Shown here: piece by piece, positions 1-5,857 of the stretch
Layout: each line of letters starts with the position of its first letter
Numbering within the stretch: the stretch's first letter is position 1
Assembly: GCA_947311265.1 (NCBI GenBank)
Contig: CAMZKQ010000059.1
Coordinates: 1-15,856, forward strand
DNA from: an uncultured Chlorobiota bacterium
Lineage (GTDB): Bacteria > Bacteroidota > Bacteroidia > Bacteroidales > JAADGE01
DNA length: 15,856 bases
Direction: 5' to 3'
The notes under the pieces: generated by a model
Databases searched by the model: none
What the model saw: only the letters and a program-made list of their open reading frames with translations
Told to the model about the DNA's origin: nothing
Translations under genes and position numbers: made by a program

Positions 1-17
1 AGAGAGAGAGAGAGAGA
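1..17. repeat. (AG)8 dinucleotide tract
   Basis: The first 16 bases are eight perfect AG units, followed by an A. It may be a genuine microsatellite, or a contig-end or library artefact, because it starts exactly at the window edge. Its true length cannot be judged here. Confidence 0.8.
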
Positions 18-336
18 AACGGAAATATCAATGTACCCTAAGATTATAAGCTTTATTCCGGATCCATACTTATTTGCAAATTATTAATGGATCCTGATCT
101 TAGATTTAACTGATTATCATTAGAAAATCTTCTTTAAATTCTCCACTTATGAATGATTGAAAGCAGATCTACAAGCATGAGCCTCAATAATATAGTTTCG
201 GTTGGATGGACTGTTTGAGAAACATATAAAAAGAAATGCATTTCGTTATACATAATTGAATCATGCAGGTGCCAGGAAGCACTTATTATGAAGTGAAAAT
301 AAAATAGAACAAATGTTTCTTGGTGATAGGGAACTA
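18..336. other. Non-coding stretch, no convincing gene
   Basis: About 320 bases lie between the window edge and the stop codon of the minus-strand gene. The only long open frame here, on the minus strand, runs into the next gene out of frame, and its product is rich in Phe, Cys and His with no recognisable motif. I treat that frame as spurious. The one clear structure is the nested inverted repeat at 60-94. I see no tRNA, terminator or mobile-element end. Confidence 0.5.
60..94. repeat. Nested inverted repeat around a BamHI-type palindrome
   Basis: GGATCCAT at 60-67 is exactly complementary to ATGGATCC at 87-94. The 19-base spacer contains a second perfect palindrome, ATTTGCAAAT, at 72-81. 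The outer arms could form an 8-bp stem. No T-tract follows, so this is not an obvious terminator. It could be a protein-binding site, a remnant, or chance. Confidence 0.6.
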
Positions 337-726
337 TTACTGAAGCACAACAAAACGCAAAATTAAAACTAAAACCCCAATGGCAAGCCCTGCCAACCAG
401 CCCCAAAGCGATTTTTTTACTTCTACCTTTAGCTTTCCTGATGAAAAATAAACAATAAGTACCGCCAAAGGCCCTAAAAATGCACCCCATAAAAGAGCCG
501 TACCAACAGCAGCCATTAAAAAAGTAAACCAAAAAGAGGACATCTTGCCCGGGGCATTTTTTTTATCACCCTCTGGTGGGGTAGGGGTGGGGCTACTAAC
601 TTGTTGCGAGGTCGGTTGCTCAATTTGGCTAGCTGGCAAATTACCCTCTTTATCTATAAACTTATCGGCTGCCGATAATGAGCTTGCAAAAAGTAAAAAA
701 GAAAATAAAAGGATAAGATGTTTCAT
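337..726 (-). CDS. Small exported or membrane protein with Pro-rich linker, unknown function
   Basis: This 129-residue protein is not one I can name. It starts with a clear signal peptide (residues 1-19, hydrophobic core followed by SSLSA). Next comes a short acidic and polar stretch, then a Pro/Thr/Ser-rich linker (about 36-54). Two hydrophobic blocks follow, at about 65-94 and 108-128. The first is long enough to be one long helix or two packed ones and contains GAFLGPLAVLIVYF. The second follows a basic stretch (KLKVEVKKS) and ends almost at the C-terminus. The protein is therefore probably anchored in the inner membrane with a short periplasmic part. It is transcribed divergently from the tatD-ansA unit, and the 86-bp gap must hold both promoters. 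No Shine-Dalgarno is seen before the ATG, only an A-rich leader, which is normal in this phylum. The call as a real gene rests on the signal peptide and membrane architecture. Confidence 0.75.
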   Translation of the reverse strand: MKHLILLFSFLLFASSLSAADKFIDKEGNLPASQIEQPTSQQVSSPTPTPPEGDKKNAPGKMSSFWFTFLMAAVGTALLWGAFLGPLAVLIVYFSSGKLKVEVKKSLWGWLAGLAIGVLVLILRFVVLQ

Positions 727-812
727 ATAAAGTTTTTTTTTGCTCTAAATTATTTATTTTTACAAAAATATAAAAAACTATAAGAATCAAAATTAGAAAC
801 TTAAAAAAGTTC

Positions 813-1607
813 ATGAACATTCCTATTATAGACAGCCATACCCACATGTACGCCGAACAATTCGACGACGATTGGCAATCTGCCGTTGATAAAGCTATCA
901 GAACAGGCATAAAAACAATGATTTTACCAGGCATAGATTCCACCTATTTTGATGCCCAAATGAAATTAGTAAAAGCCTTTCCAAACAACTGTTTTAATGC
1001 CTTTGGGTTACACCCGTCGCACGTAAAAGAAAATTTCTTAGACGAACTGGCGTGTGTAGAAAAATACCATGCCGAAAACCCCGCAGTAGCCGTTGGCGAA
1101 ATTGGTATCGACTTATATTGGGACAAAACCTACCTGCCACAGCAAATTGAAGCCTTTGAATATCAGGTGAATTTAGCAAAAAAGCTAAAGTTGCCAATAA
1201 TAATCCACGTAAGAGAGGCTTTTGATGAGGTCTTTAAATCTTTAGATAAACTAAACGATAACTCCCTTGGCGGGATATTCCATAGCTTTACAGGAACAGT
1301 TGAACAGGCAGAAAAAATTGTAGAGTATGGAGGCTTTAAAATGGGAATTAATGGCATTGTTACGTTCAAAAATGCAGAGCTACCCAAAACAGTCGAAAAA
1401 ATAAATCCAAAACACCTTGTTTTAGAAACCGACTCCCCTTGGCTTTCCCCCGCCCCAAAACGAGGAAAAAGAAACGAAAGTGCACACCTTATACATATAG
1501 CACAAAAAATTGCAGATTTACACGGGCTTCCGCTGGAAGAAATAGCAAAAATAACGAACCAAAATGCAAAAGAAATTTTCGGAGAAAAGATATTTAAAGT
1601 TAGCTAA
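813..1607 (+). CDS. tatD: TatD-family metal-dependent hydrolase (deoxyribonuclease)
   Basis: This 264-residue protein has the usual TatD length and all the expected metal-site motifs. These are DSHTH near the N-terminus (H9 and H11), VGEIGID (E96), IIHVREA (H132), FHSFTG (H157) and LETDSPWLSP (D207). The family folds as an amidohydrolase-type TIM barrel binding two divalent metals. Studied members (E. coli TatD and YcfH/YjjV types) are cytoplasmic 3'-5' DNA exonucleases or related hydrolases linked to DNA repair. The exact substrate of this one is not readable from sequence, and YcfH/YjjV-type paralogues share the same motifs, so the symbol is a family-level name. Its stop codon TAA directly abuts the ATG of the asparaginase gene, so the two are very likely one transcript and translationally coupled. 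Confidence 0.93.
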   Translation: MNIPIIDSHTHMYAEQFDDDWQSAVDKAIRTGIKTMILPGIDSTYFDAQMKLVKAFPNNCFNAFGLHPSHVKENFLDELACVEKYHAENPAVAVGEIGIDLYWDKTYLPQQIEAFEYQVNLAKKLKLPIIIHVREAFDEVFKSLDKLNDNSLGGIFHSFTGTVEQAEKIVEYGGFKMGINGIVTFKNAELPKTVEKINPKHLVLETDSPWLSPAPKRGKRNESAHLIHIAQKIADLHGLPLEEIAKITNQNAKEIFGEKIFKVS

Positions 1608-2657
1608 ATGAAACCATCAGTCCTAATTATTTATACAGGAGGTACTATTGGCATGATGGCAAATGCCAAAACAGGAACTTACGAACCTTTTGATTTTAAG
1701 CACCTTACTAATCAGATACCCGAGTTGCACCGTATTGGCTGCACGATTAAAACAATTGCATTTGAAAAGCCAGTAGATTCTGCCGATATGCGACCTGCCA
1801 CTTGGGTTAAGCTAGCCACCCTACTGAAAGAAAACTACCACCTGTACAATGGTTTTGTGATACTTCATGGTACAGACACCATGGCATACACCGCATCAGC
1901 ATTGAGTTTTATGCTCAATAATTTTAATAAGCCAGTAATCTTAACCGGCTCGCAATTACCGATTGATACAGTACGTACCGATGGCAAAGAAAACTTAATA
2001 ACCTCGGTAGAAATTGCAGCCGCCCAAAACGGAATGTTGCCCACAGTCCCCGAAGTCTGTATTTATTTTGATGCAAAATTGCTCCGAGGCAATAGATGCA
2101 AAAAAGTTAATTCAGAGAATTTCGCCGCTTTTGAATCGCCCAATTATCCAGCCTTAGCAGTTGCAGGTATCCGTATAAAATATAACTTTGCATACATAAT
2201 GAAACCCAATTATGAGCGAATTGTAAAGACTTATTTAAAGTTTAACAATAATATCGCTTTATTAAAACTATACCCAGGAATTTCAAAAGCAGCTGTAAAA
2301 GCAGTATTCAATATCGAAGGTGTAAAAGGCGTTGTACTCGAAACTTTTGGGGCAGGAAACGCAAGCCTTCAAAAATGGTTCATTAAAACAGTAGAAAAGG
2401 CTTGCGAAAGAGGCATTTTTGTACTTAACGTTACCCAATGCAACGGAGGAAGTGTAATGCAAGGCAGATATGGAACAAGTTTAGGCTTAAAAAAAGCAGG
2501 CGTTATTAGCGGGCACGATATAAGCTCGGAAGCAGCAATTGCTAAAATGATGCTTTTGTGCGGGTCTGATTTACCAAAAAATCAAATAAAGTACTATTTA
2601 GAACGCTCAATTGCAGGAGAAATGACCATAAGAAAAGAAAAATTGGATTTTTTGTAA
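1608..2657 (+). CDS. ansA: Type I (cytoplasmic) L-asparaginase
   Basis: The enzyme hydrolyses L-asparagine to aspartate and ammonia. The 349-residue chain is close to E. coli AnsA (338) and has no signal peptide, which favours the cytoplasmic type I enzyme over the periplasmic type II. Visible active-site elements are TGGTIGM at 10-16 (nucleophile T13) and HGTDTMAYTASALSFML from 87 (T89 and D90). The third is RGNRCKK at 160-166, whose last lysine aligns with the catalytic lysine in the AnsA RGNRTTK motif. The C-terminal domain contains ETFGAGN and NVTQCNGGSV, typical of the family's allosteric domain. Translation starts at the ATG touching the tatD stop codon, which suggests coupling. No terminator is evident between its stop and the tRNA-Ser promoter region. 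The aspartate produced could feed NadB encoded further along, though the genes are not linked. Confidence 0.94.
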   Translation: MKPSVLIIYTGGTIGMMANAKTGTYEPFDFKHLTNQIPELHRIGCTIKTIAFEKPVDSADMRPATWVKLATLLKENYHLYNGFVILHGTDTMAYTASALSFMLNNFNKPVILTGSQLPIDTVRTDGKENLITSVEIAAAQNGMLPTVPEVCIYFDAKLLRGNRCKKVNSENFAAFESPNYPALAVAGIRIKYNFAYIMKPNYERIVKTYLKFNNNIALLKLYPGISKAAVKAVFNIEGVKGVVLETFGAGNASLQKWFIKTVEKACERGIFVLNVTQCNGGSVMQGRYGTSLGLKKAGVISGHDISSEAAIAKMMLLCGSDLPKNQIKYYLERSIAGEMTIRKEKLDFL

Positions 2658-2687
2658 GTAATATTTTAAGTGTTAAATAATTTTTTG

Positions 2688-2695
2688 TACTTTCG
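2688..2695 (+). promoter_or_regulatory. Candidate -7 box for tRNA-Ser and exbB
   Basis: TACTTTCG matches the Bacteroidota -7 consensus TAnnTTTG at all but one fixed position. It lies 44 bases before the tRNA 5' end, so transcription could start near 2700 with a short leader. No clear TTG-type -33 element is seen at the right spacing, only T-rich DNA. Confidence 0.4.
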
Positions 2696-2739
2696 GCAAC
2701 TCAAATTAGTGTTTCTTGCTTTTCGGATTAAGAAATATT

Positions 2740-2827
2740 GGAGAGGTGTCCGAGTGGTTTAAGGAGCACGCTTGGAAAGCGTGTGTACTCCAAAAGGGTA
2801 CCGGGGGTTTGAATCCCTTCCTCTCCG
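2740..2827 (+). tRNA. tRNA-Ser (anticodon GGA)
   Basis: An 88-nt class II tRNA is visible. The acceptor strands GGAGAGG (2740-2746) and CCTCTCC (2820-2826) pair fully, with discriminator G at 2827. The anticodon stem CACGC/GCGTG (2767-2771 and 2779-2783) encloses the loop TTGGAAA with anticodon GGA at 2774-2776, reading UCC and UCU. A long variable arm follows. The T-arm is GGGGG-TTTGAAT-CCCTT with two G-U pairs. The long variable arm and G discriminator are serine identity features. The 3' CCA is not encoded. The exbB start codon lies only 44 bases downstream with no terminator between, so read-through into exbB is plausible. Confidence 0.96.
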
Positions 2828-2871
2828 CTGTGAAATTAAAATAAAACCTTTATAATTTAATCAAAACAAAC

Positions 2872-3672
2872 ATGAAAAGATTATTTGCCCTGATTGCATT
2901 TATTGCAATTCTAACTGTAGGATTTGGACCAAAAGCGATTGCCGCCCCAGGAGACACCACAGTCGTAGAAAAAGTAGCCGAAGTTAAGGAGGTGAAAGAA
3001 GCCGTAACTTCAAACGACAGTGCTGAAGAAGCCAAAGAAGAAAGTTTACACCAAACAATAAAAGAAAAGTTTATTGAAGGCGGTGCATTCTTTATGAGTT
3101 TCGTATTGATTTGCCTTATCTTAGGTTTAGCACTGATTATAGAAAGAGTATTGTACCTTAATTTAGCAGATACAAATACCGACAAGCTTCTCGTTAAAGT
3201 AGAAGATGCACTTGAAACAGGAGGCATTGAAGCAGCAAAAGAAGTATGCCGCTCTTCACGCGGGCCAGTAGCAAGTATATTTTATCAAGGGCTAGACCGT
3301 GCAGACCATGGCGCTGATGTAGTCGAAAAAACAGTTATTTCTTATGGAAGTGTCCAAATGGGAATGCTCGAAAGAGGGCTGACTTGGATTTCCCTCTTCA
3401 TCTCCCTAGCACCAATGCTTGGTTTCATGGGAACTGTAATCGGTATGATTGGAGCATTCGACTCTATCCAAGCAGCAGGCGATATCAACCCATCATTAGT
3501 GGCAGGAGGTATTAAAGTTGCACTTATTACAACAGTATCAGGGCTTATCGTAGCTATGATACTACAAGTTTTCTATAACTACATTGTTGCAAAAGTTGAT
3601 AACATTGTAAACAATATGGAAGACGCATCTATTTCATTAATCGACCTAGTATTAAAGCACTCTAAAAAATAA
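2872..3672 (+). CDS. exbB: ExbB/TolQ/MotA-family proton-channel protein
   Basis: This is the channel-forming subunit of an inner-membrane proton-driven motor that works with ExbD to energise a TonB- or Tol-type periplasmic partner. The 266-residue chain has an N-terminal signal-like segment (1-25, ending AIAA). A Glu/Lys/Val-rich stretch (about 26-68) follows, then a first helix (about 73-94, FVLICLILGLALIIERVLYL). The MotA/TolQ/ExbB core contains ISLAPMLGFMGTVIGMIGAF and ALITTVSGLIVAMILQVFYN. T188 and T221 align with the pore threonines T148 and T181 of E. coli ExbB. A cleavable-looking N-terminus is common in Bacteroidota ExbB. It heads a cluster with a four-helix protein 5 bp downstream and two exbD genes. 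Motif matches make the family certain. Whether it powers TonB, Tol or another partner cannot be decided, because no partner gene is nearby. Confidence 0.95.
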   Translation: MKRLFALIAFIAILTVGFGPKAIAAPGDTTVVEKVAEVKEVKEAVTSNDSAEEAKEESLHQTIKEKFIEGGAFFMSFVLICLILGLALIIERVLYLNLADTNTDKLLVKVEDALETGGIEAAKEVCRSSRGPVASIFYQGLDRADHGADVVEKTVISYGSVQMGMLERGLTWISLFISLAPMLGFMGTVIGMIGAFDSIQAAGDINPSLVAGGIKVALITTVSGLIVAMILQVFYNYIVAKVDNIVNNMEDASISLIDLVLKHSKK

Positions 3673-3677
3673 ACAGT

Positions 3678-4148
3678 ATGACAGATTTAGTAGGAAAAAT
3701 AACAAAAGTACTCTTACTGTTGATGATGGCTGTTACCGTTATAATTGCGATACTGTTTTATATTGACATTGCAGGAGTAAAAGAAGGGGGGGCAACACCT
3801 ACAGGTTGGGTAGAAGCATTCTTAAAACTAAGTTATATATTTGGAATTGTAGCAGCAATTGCGGCAGTTGGTTTTGGACTATTCAAATTTGTAATGAAAT
3901 TTGTAGATAAACCAATGGACGGCGTAAAAATGCTTATCCCATTTATTGTTCTTGGAATTATTGCAATGGTAGCCTATGGCTATGCCGCCGATACTGCCTT
4001 AACTATAGAAGGCTACACCGGGACAGATAACTTTGATGGCTCAAAAGCATTAAAATGGTCAGGAGCAGGGCTTATTGCAATGTACTTACTTGCAGGATTA
4101 GCAACCCTTTCCATCGTATTTGCAGAAGCCTCCAAAATTGTGAAATAA
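3678..4148 (+). CDS. Four-helix membrane protein between exbB and exbD, unknown function
   Basis: I cannot assign this 156-residue protein to a named family. It has four predicted membrane helices: about 7-29, 48-70, 83-101 and 129-149. Helix 2 ends in the basic stretch KFVMKFVDKP, and the loop between helices 3 and 4 (about 102-128) is acidic and polar. There is no signal peptide distinct from the first helix. The start codon is 5 bp after the exbB stop, so the two genes are almost certainly co-transcribed. A hairpin with T-tract lies right after its stop, separating exbB and this gene from the exbD pair. Position suggests an accessory subunit or assembly factor of the Exb motor, but that is inference from context only. 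It shows none of the GTVIGMI-type channel motifs of ExbB and no ExbD-type N-terminal aspartate helix. Confidence 0.85.
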   Translation: MTDLVGKITKVLLLLMMAVTVIIAILFYIDIAGVKEGGATPTGWVEAFLKLSYIFGIVAAIAAVGFGLFKFVMKFVDKPMDGVKMLIPFIVLGIIAMVAYGYAADTALTIEGYTGTDNFDGSKALKWSGAGLIAMYLLAGLATLSIVFAEASKIVK

Positions 4149-4158
4149 ACTAAAAAAG

Positions 4159-4200
4159 CTAGTTTTAGCAACCTGCTAAAACTAGGCTAACCTTTTTTTT
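4159..4200 (+). terminator. Strong hairpin plus T-tract inside the exb cluster
   Basis: CTAGTTTTAGCA (4159-4170) pairs perfectly with TGCTAAAACTAG (4174-4185) across a 3-base loop. Seven bases later an eight-T run begins (4193-4200). An A6 run before the stem could pair with the T-run, making it potentially bidirectional. The gap between stem and T-run is longer than ideal, so it may terminate only partially. It would then set the ratio of ExbB and the four-helix protein to ExbD. The downstream exbD genes would need read-through or their own start. Confidence 0.65.
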
Positions 4201-4262
4201 GATACCCACATAAACTGAATAAGCAAAATTAAATAGCACTTTGTGCTTAATCTAAAAAAATT

Positions 4263-4868
4263 ATGGCAAGAAGACCTTTACAAGAAATTAATGCTGGCTC
4301 AATGGCAGATATTGCATTTCTTTTACTCATATTCTTTTTGGTTACAACTACAATGGAAACAAACAAAGGGCTTCCAAGGAAGTTGTCTGAAATAACAGAT
4401 GAACCCCCACCAGTTGATTTTCAAAAAAGAGATGTTTTTACTGTTTTAATAAATAGCAATAACGACTTATTAGTGCGTAACGAACCTGGTAACCTTGCCA
4501 CTTTGTGCGACGATGTTAAAGAGTTTATTAAAAACCCCGAAGACAAAGACCACCTTTCTAGGAGGAAAAGCGAACCCAAGAAGGTTGAGTTTTTTGGAAT
4601 GGTAAATTATATATCAAGAGGAGTCGTTTCTTTACAGAATGATAGGAATACAAAATATAAAAAGTACATAGAGGTACAAAACGAGTTGGTACGAGCATTT
4701 GCCGAACTAAGAGATGAAAAAGCTAAACAAAAATTTGGCTTAACTTATAAGGAGCTTGAAGCAATAGAAAAAAAAGGCGACCCTACTGCAAAAGCAAAAC
4801 TAAAAGCAATACGCACAATTTACCCACTAGCAATATCAGAGGCCGAACCAAGGAAAATTGCAAAATAA
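4263..4868 (+). CDS. exbD: ExbD/TolR-family biopolymer transport protein, long form
   Basis: ExbD subunits place one helix inside the ExbB pentamer and couple proton flow to a periplasmic partner. This 201-residue protein has a short cytoplasmic N-terminus and a single helix (about 14-30) in MADIAFLLLIFFLVTTTM. D16 there corresponds to the essential membrane aspartate (D25 in E. coli ExbD). The periplasmic part is longer than the E. coli protein (141 residues). It contains VVSLQNDRNTKYKKYIEVQNEL, the typical substrate-side ExbD strand-helix, followed by a Lys/Glu-rich helical tail. It is followed by a second, shorter exbD after 54 bp. That gap contains a weak 6-bp hairpin (ATCCTA/TAGGAT, 4889-4904). 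Two unlike ExbD proteins in tandem behind one ExbB is a common Bacteroidota arrangement and may give heterodimers. Confidence 0.92.
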   Translation: MARRPLQEINAGSMADIAFLLLIFFLVTTTMETNKGLPRKLSEITDEPPPVDFQKRDVFTVLINSNNDLLVRNEPGNLATLCDDVKEFIKNPEDKDHLSRRKSEPKKVEFFGMVNYISRGVVSLQNDRNTKYKKYIEVQNELVRAFAELRDEKAKQKFGLTYKELEAIEKKGDPTAKAKLKAIRTIYPLAISEAEPRKIAK

Positions 4869-4922
4869 AACATAACTGCTAACTAGTAATCCTATACCTA
4901 GGATAAATAAGAAAATATAATT

Positions 4923-5396
4923 ATGGCAAAATTTAGAAAAGGTGGCGGAAAAGCAACCCCTGCAATATCAACAGCATCGCTACCCGATATTGTATTTATG
5001 TTACTCTTCTTTTTTATGATTGCAACGACTATGAGAGAGGTTGAGTTAAAAATAAAAAATGTAGTCCCCGAAGCAACAGAGTTGAAAAAATTAGAAAACA
5101 AGCAGTTGATTAGCTATATTTATGTAGGTGCGCCTTCAAAAGCATATAGAAATAAGTACGGAAAACTAGCAAAAGTGCAAGTAAACGATAAATTTATTAA
5201 TGTAGAAGAAGGGATTCGTGCTTTTGTTGATGCAGAACGTGCCGAACGAGACGAGCAAGATGCAAAAAAATTAACATGGTCTTTAAAAGTAGATGAAGAC
5301 GCAGAAATGGGTATCGTTAGTGATATAAAACAAGAACTAAGAAAAGCCTCAGCACTTAAAATAAACTATACGGCACGAGAAAAAGTTAAAAGATAA
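4923..5396 (+). CDS. exbD: ExbD/TolR-family biopolymer transport protein, short form
   Basis: This is the second ExbD of the cluster, 157 residues long. Its helix (about 20-36) is ASLPDIVFMLLFFFMIATTM, with D22 as the conserved membrane aspartate. The N-terminus is basic and Gly-rich (KFRKGGGKATP). The periplasmic domain diverges from the neighbouring ExbD and carries an acidic, charged middle (DAERAERDEQDAKK). It ends with a typical ExbD beta-strand region, and the chain finishes in a basic tail. Low similarity between the two ExbD chains argues against a recent duplication. A textbook terminator lies about 30 bp downstream, so this is the last gene of the transcript. It would work with the upstream ExbB in the inner membrane. 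Confidence 0.92.
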   Translation: MAKFRKGGGKATPAISTASLPDIVFMLLFFFMIATTMREVELKIKNVVPEATELKKLENKQLISYIYVGAPSKAYRNKYGKLAKVQVNDKFINVEEGIRAFVDAERAERDEQDAKKLTWSLKVDEDAEMGIVSDIKQELRKASALKINYTAREKVKR

Positions 5397-5424
5397 TTTT
5401 TGATGATGAATAAGTGAATTTACT

Positions 5425-5454
5425 AAGCTCCACAATTGTGGAGCTTTTTTTTTT
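5425..5454 (+). terminator. Intrinsic terminator of the exb cluster
   Basis: The arms AAGCTCCAC and GTGGAGCTT form a perfect 9-bp stem around the loop AATT (5425-5446). The stem ends in a ten-T run (5445-5454). It has the stem strength and immediate T-tract expected of a Rho-independent terminator and sits just after the second exbD stop. Confidence 0.93.
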
Positions 5455-5857
5455 CATAATAAGACGCTTGTTTGAGTGCTCTTAAAAGCGTTTGAGTAAC
5501 TACCTCAGTTGTTGGTAATAATAATGTTCCAGAAGTGAACAACCTCTAATTTTTAAATACACCCAATTAGCCTCCCATCCTCCTTGATTCGTGCTAAACT
5601 TGAAATTCTTACCCCAAGTTTAAGAATAAAAATAGGCTGTAAAAAATTGAGGACGCTAGGACTACTACGATTGATTTATTTGCAGTTGCTTGATTTTCAA
5701 TAGATAACAAAAAGTGTTAAATACTTATTAACAACTATTGCTTATTTAATATGAAATTTGTAACTTTCGATGTTGAAAAACGGCAGACTTTAAAAAGTAT
5801 AGTTTACTGTATATCAGGCAATTCAAACTATCACAAAAAACAAAACCAGTACAAGCA
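5455..5857. other. Intergenic region upstream of dnaE
   Basis: About 400 bases without a credible gene. A 60-codon frame starting at 5751 ends inside dnaE in another frame and has no recognisable motif. Visible structure consists of an exact 8-bp direct repeat GTTTGAGT (5470-5477 and 5490-5497, 20-bp period) and two interleaved 7-bp inverted repeats (5596-5627). There is also a candidate promoter at 5738-5768. Confidence 0.55.
5738..5768 (+). promoter_or_regulatory. Candidate Bacteroidota-type promoter for dnaE
   Basis: TTG at 5738-5740 is followed after 20 bases by TAACTTTC at 5761-5768. That is seven of eight matches to a TAnnTTTG -7 box, at the spacing typical of the phylum's -33/-7 pairs. 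It would give a leader of roughly 85 nt before the dnaE start codon. Confidence 0.4.

Noticed and set aside
134..532. 132-codon minus-strand frame overlapping the small membrane protein
   Set aside because: It overlaps the 337-726 gene out of frame, is rich in Cys/Phe/His, and has no motif. The overlapped gene has a clear signal peptide and helices, so this frame is a shadow.
4231..4250. Possible promoter for the exbD pair (GCACTTTG, with AGCAC/GTGCT arms)
   Set aside because: Only the TTTG half of the -7 consensus matches and there is no -33 element at the right distance. It is too weak to list as a feature.
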